DNA of 64,000 bases from Hyphomicrobiales bacterium (GTDB lineage: Bacteria > Pseudomonadota > Alphaproteobacteria > Rhizobiales > Xanthobacteraceae), in assembly GCA_016185205.1 (NCBI GenBank), contig JACPOA010000084.1:29756-93755 (forward strand), written 5' to 3'. This document shows positions 37,292 through 46,705 of the stretch, piece by piece. A model generated the notes under the pieces. The model was given only the letters and a program-made list of their open reading frames with translations, was not told where the DNA came from and did no database searches. Position 1 is the first letter of the stretch, and each line of letters opens with the position of its first letter. Made by a program: the position numbers and the translations under genes.

Positions 37292-39460
37292 TTACGCCGC
37301 GGCGGACTGCGCGCTGCCCGCGAGCAGCGTGACGTCGGCAAAGCCCGCCATCATCAGCCGTTCGCGCGCGGCCCGCGTCGCCGGATGGGGCGGATCGGCC
37401 GCCACCAGCACGGCGCGCGTGGCAAGCGGCGCGAACCGCTCCACCGCGACATCCGCGGCAGAGCCGACATCGAGCACCACGTGATCGTAGCTGCGCACCA
37501 GTGCCTCGATCACGGTCGCCAGCATCGGCGAGGCGGCGAGTGTCGCGCCGTCGTTTCCGACATTGCCGGTGGCCACCAGATGCACGTTCGAATACTGGTC
37601 GCGCGTGATGATGTCGCCGAACGAGGCCGTGCCCTGCACCAGTTCGGCGATGCCGGGCGCCTTCGGATCGGTCGAAATGATTGACAGATTGGGCGCCCCG
37701 AACGCCAGATCGACCAGCACGACATTGGCGTCCTTCGCCAGCGCCCGCGCCAGCGTGATGGCGGCATAGGTGGTGCCGACATTGCGCATGGTGCCGACCA
37801 CGGTGACGCGGCGGCCGGCATCGCCGGCGGCCCGCAAATTGCGGGCGATCTGCTCCACCGTGCTGACCGGCAATGACATGACCGCAACACCGCCGTCAAA
37901 ACCGGCGGCCGGCGCCAAAGGCGGTGACGCAACGCGCGGCGGCACTGGCGCCGTCGCAGGCATTGCCGGCGGTTCATAGGCCGGCGCGTCATAGCCGGCG
38001 GATGCATAGCCATAGGCATAGGAGGACGACGGCGCCGGCCCCAGCAGCACGCCGGTCACGGTGAAGCCCGCCGACAAGGCGAAGGCGGCGAAGGCCACGA
38101 TCAACACCGTCGGCAATTTTTTCGGATAGGCCGGCTTGATGGCGGGCGTGGCGCGCGAAATGATGCGTGCCTCCGGCGGCGCGGCATTGATGTTGTCGCG
38201 CGCGGAGGCTTCGCGATATTTCACCAGATAGGATTCGAGCAGGTCGCGCTGCGTCTTGGCCTCGCGTTCGAATGCGCGCAATTGCACGTCCTGCTCGTTG
38301 CTCTGCGAGGCCAGCTTCTTGACCTGATCGAGGCTCGCGGTCAGCGACTCCACCCGGTTGCCGGCGACCGCGGCATCGTTGTCGAGCTGGCGCGCAAGCC
38401 GCTCGCCTTCGACCTTGATCTGGCGATCGAGCTCGCCGATCTGTGCCTTCAATTCCTTGATGCGCGGATGCTGATCGAGCAGCGTCGAGGATTGCTCGGC
38501 GAGCTGCGAGCGCAGCGCCACGCGCTGCTCCACCAGCCGGCGCATGGAATCCGAATTGGCGATGTCGGAGGACTCCACCGGCTTGCCGGAGCGTACCTGA
38601 TCGCGCAATTGCCGCGCGCGTGCTTCGAGATCCGCCTTCTGACCGCGCGCCGCCGAGATCTGCGAATTGATCTCGGTGAGCTGCTGATTCGGCAGCGAGC
38701 TATTGTTAGAGCCGACAAACAGATTGGACTTAACGCGATATTCTTCGACCTTGGCCTCCGCCTCCTCGACCTTCTTGCGCATCTTCTCGATTTCGACGGC
38801 GAGCCAATTGCCGGCGGCGCGGGTCTGGTCCTGCTTGGCCGACTGCTGCATAGCGAGATAATTTTCGGCCACCGCATTGGCGACGCGGGCGGCCACCTCC
38901 GGATCGGCCGAACTGAAGTCGACGGAAATCACGCGCGACTTCTCGATCGCAAACACGTTGAGCCGGTCGTAATAGGCTTCGAGCGTGCGCTCGTCCTGCG
39001 ACATCGTACTGGGATCGCGACCGATGCCGATCAGCCCGAGCAGCGTCCTGAGCAGCGATGTGCCGCTCACCGTGGGATCGAATTCGGGATTGGCAGCGAG
39101 GTTTTCTTTTTTGATCACCTCACGCGCGAGATCGCGCGACAGCACGACCTGGATCTGACTGGTCACCGCTTCGGGATCGATCGTGGCCAGCGCCCCGCCG
39201 CTCTTGTCGGCCTCGGCGCGCATGAACACGTTCTCGCGCACCTCCAGCAACAAACGCGACTCGGAGCGATAGCGCGGCGTGATCATATTGACGACCAGGA
39301 AGGCGGCCGCCGCCGATAGCAGCGTCAGCCCCAAGATCATCTTTTTATTGCGCCACAGCGCGCGGCCGAGGCCGCGCATATCGGGCTCACCGGCCATGAC
39401 CACAGGCGCAACGACCGGCGCTGGCGGGGGGGCTGCTTTCGACTTCTTACTGAACACCAT
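37292..39460 (-). CDS. Wzc/GumC-like polysaccharide chain-length protein with degenerate kinase domain
   Basis: From ATG 39460 (GGAG 5 nt before it) the protein has 722 residues: a Wzz-type N-terminal helix (MILGLTLLSAAAAFLVV), a long periplasmic coiled coil (ANAVAENYLAMQQSAKQ, EAEAKVEEYRVKS), a second membrane helix near 445-465 and a cytoplasmic P-loop-like domain. The Walker A position reads GTMRNVGTTYAA, without the Lys, Walker A' is altered (LVDLAFGAPN), and there is no C-terminal Tyr cluster, so tyrosine kinase activity is unlikely. It should set chain length and export of the polymer. It is divergent from the lipoprotein gene. Confidence 0.88.
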   Translation of the reverse strand: MVFSKKSKAAPPPAPVVAPVVMAGEPDMRGLGRALWRNKKMILGLTLLSAAAAFLVVNMITPRYRSESRLLLEVRENVFMRAEADKSGGALATIDPEAVTSQIQVVLSRDLAREVIKKENLAANPEFDPTVSGTSLLRTLLGLIGIGRDPSTMSQDERTLEAYYDRLNVFAIEKSRVISVDFSSADPEVAARVANAVAENYLAMQQSAKQDQTRAAGNWLAVEIEKMRKKVEEAEAKVEEYRVKSNLFVGSNNSSLPNQQLTEINSQISAARGQKADLEARARQLRDQVRSGKPVESSDIANSDSMRRLVEQRVALRSQLAEQSSTLLDQHPRIKELKAQIGELDRQIKVEGERLARQLDNDAAVAGNRVESLTASLDQVKKLASQSNEQDVQLRAFEREAKTQRDLLESYLVKYREASARDNINAAPPEARIISRATPAIKPAYPKKLPTVLIVAFAAFALSAGFTVTGVLLGPAPSSSYAYGYASAGYDAPAYEPPAMPATAPVPPRVASPPLAPAAGFDGGVAVMSLPVSTVEQIARNLRAAGDAGRRVTVVGTMRNVGTTYAAITLARALAKDANVVLVDLAFGAPNLSIISTDPKAPGIAELVQGTASFGDIITRDQYSNVHLVATGNVGNDGATLAASPMLATVIEALVRSYDHVVLDVGSAADVAVERFAPLATRAVLVAADPPHPATRAARERLMMAGFADVTLLAGSAQSAAA

Positions 39461-39624
39461 CACTACTCCAAACGCACGACTCTGAGGCGCCGGAGTGATT
39501 TCAAACTATTATGGTTGCTTCTACGTTAATTGCGCCGGCAAAGTCGCCGACAGTTAGGTTTTGTTAACCATACCGATGGCCTAATCCTTTCCGCATTGTC
39601 ATCACCCGGCCCGGATTCGTTTCG

Positions 39625-40071
39625 ATGCGGGGAGCCCGACTGCTGTTAGCCGTATTGGCCGCGCTTGCGGTTGGCGCCTGTGCGTGCCAGCAGCCGACCT
39701 ATTACGTGCTCAATCCCAATACCGGCCAGCCGGTGCCGGTGGTGGCCCAGCAGCAATTCGCGCAGCCGCGATACGCCGCGCAGACCTATGGCCAGCCGGT
39801 TTATCCGCAGCCATCGCCCACGCAATCCGACCGCGGTCTGTACTCGTCCTCGCCGGCCTATGCCCAGCAGGCTTATGACCAGCCGCGATATGCGCAGCCC
39901 GTTTACGCGCAGCCCACGTATCAGCCGCCGGCGAGCGGCGGGCGCGGCCTGTTAACGCAAGGCGGCCCGTTCGCCGCGCAGCCGCGCTATGCCGTGCCGC
40001 AAGGCGGACCCTATGTCGCCGCGCCGAATGCTTACGCGCCCGGCGGCGCCGTGATGGTCGAGGAGCGGTGA
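39625..40071 (+). CDS. QP-rich lipoprotein
   Basis: The 148-residue product has a lipoprotein signal ending VGAC with lipidation at Cys19 (a second Cys at 21). The rest is low complexity with repeated QPxYAQ and QPxY units (QPRYAQPVYAQPTYQPP), likely disordered and periplasmic or surface exposed. It opens the plus-strand exopolysaccharide operon, 9 nt before a glycosyltransferase gene. It is not a Wza. A structural role in the cell wall or export complex is a guess. Confidence 0.75.
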   Translation: MRGARLLLAVLAALAVGACACQQPTYYVLNPNTGQPVPVVAQQQFAQPRYAAQTYGQPVYPQPSPTQSDRGLYSSSPAYAQQAYDQPRYAQPVYAQPTYQPPASGGRGLLTQGGPFAAQPRYAVPQGGPYVAAPNAYAPGGAVMVEER

Positions 40072-40080
40072 TCCCAGCCA

Positions 40081-41217
40081 ATGACTGCACTTAACATTCT
40101 GCACGTGTTTCGCGCGCCGGTCGGCGGGCTGTTCCGCCACGTGCTCGACCTCACGCAGGAGCAGATCGCGCGCGGGCATCGCGTCGGCTTGATCGCCGAC
40201 AGCAACACCGGCGGCGCGCGCGCCGACGAGGTCCTGCGGCAACTCGAGCCCTCGCTCGCGCTCGGCCTCACCCGCATTGCGATGCGCCGTCACGCCGGTC
40301 CGGGCGATATGATCGTGCTCGCCCATGTCATACGCCGCATCGCGCAAAGCGGCGCCGACGTGGTGCATGGCCACGGCGCCAAAGGCGGCGCCTATGCCCG
40401 CTTGGCCTTCAACAATCCGCGTGCCGTGCGCACCTATACGCCGCATGGCGGCAGCCTGCTGTTCGGCCACGATACATGGGCCGGAAAATTCTATCTGGCG
40501 ACCGAGCGGCTGCTGATGCTGCGCGGCGATTTGTTCCTGTTCGAGAGCGCCTACAGCGCGGAGGTGTTCCGCCGCAAGATCGGCGCGCCGGCCGGGCTCG
40601 TGCGCATCGTCCATAACGGCGTGTCGAGCAAGGAATTCGAGCCGATCGAAACGCGCGCCGACGCCACCGATCTGGTGTTCATGGGCGAACTGCGGCCGGT
40701 GAAAGGCATCGATATCCTGATCGATGCGATTGCGCTGCTCAAACGTGACGGCCGCGGCGTGACCGCGACGCTGGTCGGCGACGGCCCCGACCGCGAGCCG
40801 CTGCGCGCGCAGGTCGAACGCCTGGGGCTTGCCAGCGCGATCCGGTTCATGCCGGCGATGCCGGCGCGCCAGGCGCAAACGCTCGGCCGCATCATGGTGG
40901 TGCCGTCGCGGGCCGAATCCCTGCCCTATGTGGTGCTGGAAGCGGCGGCCGCGGCGGTGCCGATGATCGCCACCCGGGTGGGCGGCATCCCGGAAATCTA
41001 CGGGCCGCTGTCGGATACCCTGGTGGAACCCGAGAATGCCGGCGCGCTGGCCAAAGCCATCGCCCGGACCATCGACCAGCCCGCAATCACCACCGAAGTC
41101 GCCCGCAGCGTACGCGAACGCGTGGCGGCGTCATTTTCGGTCGAAAGCATGGTCGACGGCGTGCTGTCCGCCTACCAGGTCGCCCAGGCGGCTTTGCATG
41201 CCGCTGGACGGCGTTAA
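40081..41217 (+). CDS. Glycosyltransferase family 4
   Basis: The 378-residue GT-B protein begins ALNILHVFRAPVGGLFRHVLDL and has the GT4 motifs: VHGHGAKGGAYARL, VHNGVSSKEFEP, a FMGELRPVKGID hinge and VVPSRAESLPYVVLEAAAAAVPMIATRVGGIPEI, with the EX7E pair. It adds a sugar to a lipid-linked intermediate at the cytoplasmic face. Sugar type unknown. It lies within the exopolysaccharide operon. Confidence 0.93.
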   Translation: MTALNILHVFRAPVGGLFRHVLDLTQEQIARGHRVGLIADSNTGGARADEVLRQLEPSLALGLTRIAMRRHAGPGDMIVLAHVIRRIAQSGADVVHGHGAKGGAYARLAFNNPRAVRTYTPHGGSLLFGHDTWAGKFYLATERLLMLRGDLFLFESAYSAEVFRRKIGAPAGLVRIVHNGVSSKEFEPIETRADATDLVFMGELRPVKGIDILIDAIALLKRDGRGVTATLVGDGPDREPLRAQVERLGLASAIRFMPAMPARQAQTLGRIMVVPSRAESLPYVVLEAAAAAVPMIATRVGGIPEIYGPLSDTLVEPENAGALAKAIARTIDQPAITTEVARSVRERVAASFSVESMVDGVLSAYQVAQAALHAAGRR

Positions 41218-41341
41218 TGGATTTTTGAGCACGCCGATAAGCCTTTCTTGAGACTCTTTCCTTAGAAATTTCCGTGAATAATTAAGGCAAAACGCGCCGC
41301 CACCACGCCTGCGCTTGGCCGGCGCAAGTAATGGCGTCAGC

Positions 41342-42892
41342 ATGACCGACAGCGATCTTGGTCCATCACTGAGCGCGACCAGCGCCGCGGCGGTCATCGA
41401 TCGTTTGCGGGCCGGCTCGCGCGCCGCCGCAAAACCGCAATCGCTGTCGCCGGAAGCGCTCGCGGTGGCCGAGGCGCCGACGCCGACCCCGATTTCGCCG
41501 ATCGTGCTCGCCGGCTTCGTGCGCATCGCCGAATTCGCGCTCGTCGTCGTGGTCGGCTTTGTGATGTATGCCACCTACCTGCCGATCGATGAGGATATCT
41601 GGCGCTACCTGGTCGCCATTCTCGCGATCGCGAGCTTGTCGACGCTCGCCTTCCAGACCGCCGACATCTATCAGGTGCAGGCCTTCCGCGGCTACGAGAA
41701 GCAATATATGCGGCTCGCCTCGGCCTGGTCGGTGGTGTTCCTGATCGTCATCGGCGCATCGTTCTTCGCCAAGGCCGGCGATATGTTTTCGCGCGTCTGG
41801 CTCGGCACCTTCTACGTCAGCGGTCTCGCCGCGCTCGTGCTCTCGCGCAACATGCTGTTCTATCTGGTGCGCGAGTGGACGCGCGAGGGCCGCCTTACCC
41901 GGCGCACCGTGATCGTGGGTGGCGGCGACTTTGGCGTGGGCGTGATCGAGGAATTGCGCGCGCAAAAAGACACCGGCGTCGAGATCATCGGCCTGTTCGA
42001 CGACCGCGGCGACGACCGCAGCAGCTCCGACTGCGCCGGCGAGCGCAAGCTTGGCACCGTCGACGATCTGGTCGAATTCGGCCGCCGCACGCGCGTCGAT
42101 CTGGTGATCTTTTCGCTGCCGATCTCGGCCGAAGGCCGCATCCTGCAGATGCTGAAGAAATTGTGGGTGCTGCCGGTCGACATCCGGCTTGCCGCCCACA
42201 CCAATAAGCTGCAGTTCCGTCCGCGCTCCTATTCCTACATCGGCGAAGTGCCGGTGCTCGACGTGTTCGATCGGCCGATCGCCGATTGGGACGTTGTGAT
42301 GAAATGGCTGTTCGACAAGATCATCGGCGGGCTGTTGCTCATCGCCGCGCTGCCGCTGCTGGCCGTGATCGCGATCGCCATCAAGCTCGATAGCCGCGGA
42401 CCGGTGCTGTTCAAGCAGAAGCGCTACGGCTTCAACAACGATCTGATCGAGGTCTACAAATTTCGTTCGATGCGGGACGATGCGACCGATGCCCATGCCA
42501 ACAAGCTCGTCACCAAGAACGACCCGCGCGTCACCCGTGTCGGCCGCATCATCCGCAAGGCCAGCCTCGACGAGCTGCCGCAGCTGTTCAACGTGGTATT
42601 CAAAGGCAATCTCTCGCTGGTCGGCCCGCGTCCGCATGCGGTCAACGCCAAGGCCGAGGCGCGGCTCTATGCCGAGGCGGTCGACGGCTATTTCGCCCGC
42701 CACCGCGTCAAGCCGGGCATCACCGGCTGGGCGCAGATCAACGGCTGGCGCGGCGAAACCGACACGCAAGAGAAGATCCAGCGCCGCGTCGAGCACGACC
42801 TCTACTACATCGAGAACTGGTCGGTGCTGCTCGATCTCTACATCCTGGCGCGCACGCCGTTCGCCCTGCTCAAGACCGAGAATGCCTATTGA
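41342..42892 (+). CDS. Undecaprenyl-phosphate sugar phosphotransferase (WcaJ/ExoY type)
   Basis: From ATG 41342 the protein has 516 residues: an N-terminal four-helix membrane module, a Rossmann CoA-binding-like domain ([18 protein letters not shown]), a fifth membrane helix ([21 protein letters not shown]) and the bacterial sugar transferase domain with [17 protein letters not shown] and [24 protein letters not shown]. It starts glycan synthesis by moving a hexose-1-phosphate onto undecaprenyl phosphate. A TTG 27 nt upstream is an alternative start. Confidence 0.95.
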   Translation: MTDSDLGPSLSATSAAAVIDRLRAGSRAAAKPQSLSPEALAVAEAPTPTPISPIVLAGFVRIAEFALVVVVGFVMYATYLPIDEDIWRYLVAILAIASLSTLAFQTADIYQVQAFRGYEKQYMRLASAWSVVFLIVIGASFFAKAGDMFSRVWLGTFYVSGLAALVLSRNMLFYLVREWTREGRLTRRTVIVGGGDFGVGVIEELRAQKDTGVEIIGLFDDRGDDRSSSDCAGERKLGTVDDLVEFGRRTRVDLVIFSLPISAEGRILQMLKKLWVLPVDIRLAAHTNKLQFRPRSYSYIGEVPVLDVFDRPIADWDVVMKWLFDKIIGGLLLIAALPLLAVIAIAIKLDSRGPVLFKQKRYGFNNDLIEVYKFRSMRDDATDAHANKLVTKNDPRVTRVGRIIRKASLDELPQLFNVVFKGNLSLVGPRPHAVNAKAEARLYAEAVDGYFARHRVKPGITGWAQINGWRGETDTQEKIQRRVEHDLYYIENWSVLLDLYILARTPFALLKTENAY

Positions 42893-42906
42893 TCACCGCA
42901 CGCGAC

Positions 42907-44172
42907 ATGGCCGTTGCGCCGGCGCCGCCGATGCAGGCGCACGCGGTTGCGTTGCGCGAACGCATCCTGCTCATGGTGCTGTACGTTACTGTGCTGATGA
43001 GCTCTGTCGCGTTCATCGAGCCGTCGCCGCATGACGCGCTGATGGGTTTGCTGGCGGTCGCCTGCCTGGTGGCCGGCGTTCGCTTCGAGCGCCACATCGT
43101 GCTGCTGTTCATGCTCTTGCTGATCTGGAATTTCGGCGGACTGCTGTCGCTGCTCAATGTTCCAGGCGAACAGCGGACGATCCAATACGCCGCCACCTCG
43201 CTCTATCTGGCAATTGCTGGCATATTGTTTGCGAGCCTCTTCTCCCATAACACGATGGCGCGCATCGTAACGGTGCGCGCCGCCTATGTGCTGACGGCAA
43301 CCATCGTTTCGCTCGCAGGCATCGCCGGCTATTTCAACCTGTTTCCGCATGCCCACGATCTGTTCGCGACATACGACCGCGCGCTCGGCGGCTTCAAGGA
43401 TCCGAACGTCTTCGGCCCGTTCCTGATCTGGCCGGCTTTGGTGGTGCTCGACCGCATCCTCATACGCCGAATCAGCCTCATCGACTTAGGTCTCGCCGGC
43501 ATCCTGCTGCTCGGCCTGCTGTTGAGCTTCTCGCGTGGCGCCTGGCTTCATTTCGCGGTGTCGTGTGTGATCATGATCATGCTCGCCTTCGTGACGGCGG
43601 AAACGACCCGCGCCCGCATGCGCATCTTTACAATGACCGCGGTCGCGATGGCCGCGCTGGCGGCACTGCTCGTTATCGCACTGTCGTTCGATACGATTGC
43701 CGAGATGTTTCGCGAGCGCGCCCAGCTCACGCAATCTTACGACGTCGGCAGCGGCGGCCGCTTCACGTTGCAGGAATTGGCGATCGGCGAAATGCTGAAT
43801 TTCCCGAACGGCATGGGTCCGTTCGAATTTTCGCGCGTGCATGGGCTGCAGCAGCACAACGTCTATTTGCAGACCTTCCTGGTCTATGGCTGGCTGGGCG
43901 GCGTAGCCTATCTCACGCTGCTGGTGGCGACGATGTGGACCGCGTTGCGGACCGTGTGCGTGCGCACGCCGTGGCAGCCTTATCTGATTTGCGCCTTCGC
44001 GGCCTTTGTCGGCGTAGTGGTCGAAGGCTTCGTGATCGATACCGATCACTGGCGGCATTTCTTTCTATTGCTTGGCATGATCTGGGGGCTGGCAGCCGCC
44101 ACCCTCAAACGCACGCGGCCCGGCAATGCCGTAATGTCGACCGGTCAGGTTAGCCATGTCGGCGCTGCTTGA
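42907..44172 (+). CDS. O-antigen ligase/polymerase (Wzy-like)
   Basis: The 421-residue protein has ten or more predicted membrane helices and a large loop between late helices with DRALGGFKDPNVFGPFL, LSFSRGAWLHF and GMGPFEFSRVHGLQQHNVYLQTFLVYGWLGG, the Wzy_C pattern. It polymerises lipid-linked repeat units or attaches them at the periplasmic face. An in-frame TTG at 42889 overlaps the previous stop (TTGA) and may be the real start. It overlaps the next gene by 17 nt. Confidence 0.9.
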   Translation: MAVAPAPPMQAHAVALRERILLMVLYVTVLMSSVAFIEPSPHDALMGLLAVACLVAGVRFERHIVLLFMLLLIWNFGGLLSLLNVPGEQRTIQYAATSLYLAIAGILFASLFSHNTMARIVTVRAAYVLTATIVSLAGIAGYFNLFPHAHDLFATYDRALGGFKDPNVFGPFLIWPALVVLDRILIRRISLIDLGLAGILLLGLLLSFSRGAWLHFAVSCVIMIMLAFVTAETTRARMRIFTMTAVAMAALAALLVIALSFDTIAEMFRERAQLTQSYDVGSGGRFTLQELAIGEMLNFPNGMGPFEFSRVHGLQQHNVYLQTFLVYGWLGGVAYLTLLVATMWTALRTVCVRTPWQPYLICAFAAFVGVVVEGFVIDTDHWRHFFLLLGMIWGLAAATLKRTRPGNAVMSTGQVSHVGAA

Positions 44173-45424
44173 ATCCTTTGCGCGCGTTGGCGCGCCCGCG
44201 CGGCCCAGTGTCTTGCGCCGGCTGTGGCGATACCTGCCGCAGCAAACGCGCGTGCAGCTGCAATGCCATCTCGCGCGCCTGATCGCGCCGACCCCCGACC
44301 GCGCGGCGCGCGGCGGCTTTCCGCTGGCGATTGCCGGCCTGCTCTCCACCGCGAGCGGGATCGGCGAAGGCGCCCGCCTCGCTTATGCCGCGCTTGATGC
44401 CTCGGGCTACAAGCCCGCGGCGTTCGATCTCAGCGGCGCCTTCGGCCAAACGGAATTAGCAACGCCGTCGTATCGCCGCGCGCTGTCGGCCGGCGGCGGC
44501 AGCCTGATCGTCCACCATAATGCTCCATTCATGCCGCAAGCCCTGTGGGCGCTCGGCCGTGCCCGTATCCGTGGCCGCCGCATCATCGGCTACTGGGCCT
44601 GGGAGCTGCCGCAGCTGCCGCCGATCTGGTTGGCCGGCTTTCGCTTCGTGCACGAGATCTGGGTGCCGAGCCGGTTCACCCGCGACGCCGTCGCCGCCGC
44701 GACCAATCTGCCGGTGCATGTCGTGCCGCACCCGCTGCCGAAGATGCCGGTCACGCCGAATATGCGCGGCAAGCTCGGACTGCCGCAGAACGCGCTGGTC
44801 GTGCTCAACGTGTTCCACCTCAGTTCGGCCTTCAGCCGGAAAAATCCTCTGGCCGCCGTCGCCGCCTTCCGCCGTGCCTTCGGCGATGCGCCCAACCGCG
44901 TGCTGGCGATCAAGTTGATCGACAATGGCGCGCAGCGCGCCCGGCAGGAGCTCGACGCGGCGATCGCCGGCGCGTCCAATATCCGCGTGATCGAGGGCAT
45001 GCTGCCGGAAGCCGACATGACCGGGCTCATGCAGGCCGCTGACATCGTGATTTCGCTGCACCGCTCGGAAGGCTTCGGCCTGGTGCCGGCGCAAGCGATG
45101 GCGCTCGGCAAGCCGGTCATCGCCACCGGCTGGTCGGGAAACCTCGACTTCATGAACGAGCGCAATTCTGCGCTGGTGTCGTATTCGCTGGTGCCGGTGT
45201 GCGATCCCGATGGCGCCTTCGACGCCGCCGACCAGCGCTGGGCCGACGCCGACGTCGAGCACGCGGCGGACTGGCTGCGCCGGCTGGCGAGCGAAGCGGA
45301 ACTGCGCGCCCAGCTGGGGGCCGCGGCGGCGGCCGATGTCAACTCTTTGCTGGCGCCGGAGCGGTTCGCCAGCACGGTCGCCGACCGCCTCGGCGGGACG
45401 GTGCCGCCGGCGCCAACGCGATAG
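44156..45424 (+). CDS. Glycosyltransferase family 4
   Basis: The 422-residue protein has an N-terminal domain with FPLAIAGLLSTASGIGEGARL and IIGYWAWELPQLP, then the GT-B nucleotide-binding half with VIEGMLPEADMTGLMQAADIVISLHRSEGFGLVPAQAMALGKPVIATGWSGN, carrying the EX7E pair of GT4. The WAWELP segment is shared by a subgroup in rhizobial polysaccharide loci. Its start lies inside the Wzy-like gene, so it is translationally coupled. Confidence 0.9.
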   Translation: MSALLESFARVGAPARPSVLRRLWRYLPQQTRVQLQCHLARLIAPTPDRAARGGFPLAIAGLLSTASGIGEGARLAYAALDASGYKPAAFDLSGAFGQTELATPSYRRALSAGGGSLIVHHNAPFMPQALWALGRARIRGRRIIGYWAWELPQLPPIWLAGFRFVHEIWVPSRFTRDAVAAATNLPVHVVPHPLPKMPVTPNMRGKLGLPQNALVVLNVFHLSSAFSRKNPLAAVAAFRRAFGDAPNRVLAIKLIDNGAQRARQELDAAIAGASNIRVIEGMLPEADMTGLMQAADIVISLHRSEGFGLVPAQAMALGKPVIATGWSGNLDFMNERNSALVSYSLVPVCDPDGAFDAADQRWADADVEHAADWLRRLASEAELRAQLGAAAAADVNSLLAPERFASTVADRLGGTVPPAPTR

Positions 45425-45526
45425 GTAAATCGCGGCTTTTCAGGCCAAACCGGCCTTGAGGGTTCAGTAACCGGCGCCCCTTTAAGATGGCGCCATTCCT
45501 GCGGTTTTTCTCGATCGGGTCATGCA

Positions 45527-46705
45527 ATGGGCGACTATTTCAAGCAATCGCAAGCGCTCGCGCAGGCCACCCTGCAGGCAGCCCCGCTCATGTCCGGCGT
45601 TGCGCCGCGCATCGCGATCAATGGCCGTTTTCTGACCCAGCGCGCGTCCGGCGTGCAGCGGTTTGCGGCCGAGACCATCAAGGCCATCGACGCCCTGCTC
45701 GACAGCGACGCCTATCGGACGCTGAAAGGTCGCATTGAGATTCTCGCGCCGCCGAAGGCGCGCGATTTTCCGCTCAAGAATATCCCGCTCCGCCGCGCCG
45801 GATTTTTCTCCGGCTACCTCTGGGAGCAGTTCGAATATCCGCTGCACGCCGGCGGACAGCTGCTGCTCAACCTGTGCATGCTCGGGCCGCTGATCGCACG
45901 CCACCAGATCGTCGTGGTGCATGACGCGACCGTACGCGCGCTGCCCGATAATTTTTCGCCGCGCTTTCGCGCCGCTTACGGCTTTCTCATCCCGCGCCTG
46001 TGCCGGCGCGCCGATCTGGTCGTGACGGTGTCCGAATTCTCCCGCCTGGAGATCGGCAAATGGTATGGCGCCGAGGTCGATACCATGCCGGTCTGTTACG
46101 AGGGCGGCGACCACATCACGGCGGTGGTGCCCGACCTGACGGTGCTTGACCGGCTCGACTTGCGCGGCCGCAAATTCTTCCTCGGCGTCGGCGTCGACTC
46201 CTCGAACAAGAACATCGCCAAAGTCGTCGAGGCCTTTCAGGCAGCCAAGCTCGACAACACCATGCTGGTGCTGACGGGCGCGCGCGACCCGCGCGTGTTC
46301 GGACATTTCGGCGAGGTCAACTCCGACGGCGTGCGCATGATCGGCTATGTCTCCGATCAGGAATTGCGTGCCTTGTACGAGCACGCGCTGGCGCTGGTGT
46401 TTCCTTCGCTCTACGAAGGTTTCGGGCTGCCGCCGGTGGAAGCGATGACCTGCGGCTGCCCGGTCGTGATCAGCGAGCAACCGGCGCTGCTCGAAGTCTG
46501 CGGCGATGCTGCGCTGCGCTGCGAGGCCAACGACGTGGCGGCGCTCAGCCGGCACATGTGCACGCTCCATGACGACGAGAGCTTGCGCCAACGCATGTCC
46601 GCGGCCGGTCGTGAGCGGGCGCGTCGCTTGACCTGGGCTGCGACCGCGCGCGCATTGCTCAATCATAGCCTGGCGCTCGGTGCAAAACGGGCTCGCACGA
46701 CATGA
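45527..46705 (+). CDS. Glycosyltransferase family 4
   Basis: The 392-residue GT-B enzyme starts its fold at RIAINGRFLTQRASGVQRFA (typical of mannosyltransferase-like members) and has VVHDATVRALPDNFSP, the NIAKVVEAF hinge and LVFPSLYEGFGLPPVEAMTCGCPVV with EX7E. An ATG at 45593 could also be the start. It overlaps the flippase gene by 4 nt (ATGA). Confidence 0.92.
   Translation: MGDYFKQSQALAQATLQAAPLMSGVAPRIAINGRFLTQRASGVQRFAAETIKAIDALLDSDAYRTLKGRIEILAPPKARDFPLKNIPLRRAGFFSGYLWEQFEYPLHAGGQLLLNLCMLGPLIARHQIVVVHDATVRALPDNFSPRFRAAYGFLIPRLCRRADLVVTVSEFSRLEIGKWYGAEVDTMPVCYEGGDHITAVVPDLTVLDRLDLRGRKFFLGVGVDSSNKNIAKVVEAFQAAKLDNTMLVLTGARDPRVFGHFGEVNSDGVRMIGYVSDQELRALYEHALALVFPSLYEGFGLPPVEAMTCGCPVVISEQPALLEVCGDAALRCEANDVAALSRHMCTLHDDESLRQRMSAAGRERARRLTWAATARALLNHSLALGAKRARTT

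Noticed and set aside
35451..37484. Long plus-strand open frame of 677 codons opposite the deacetylase gene
   Set aside because: It lies antisense to a clear NodB-domain gene, has Arg/His/Ala-rich low-complexity composition typical of GC-rich shadow frames and no start signals.
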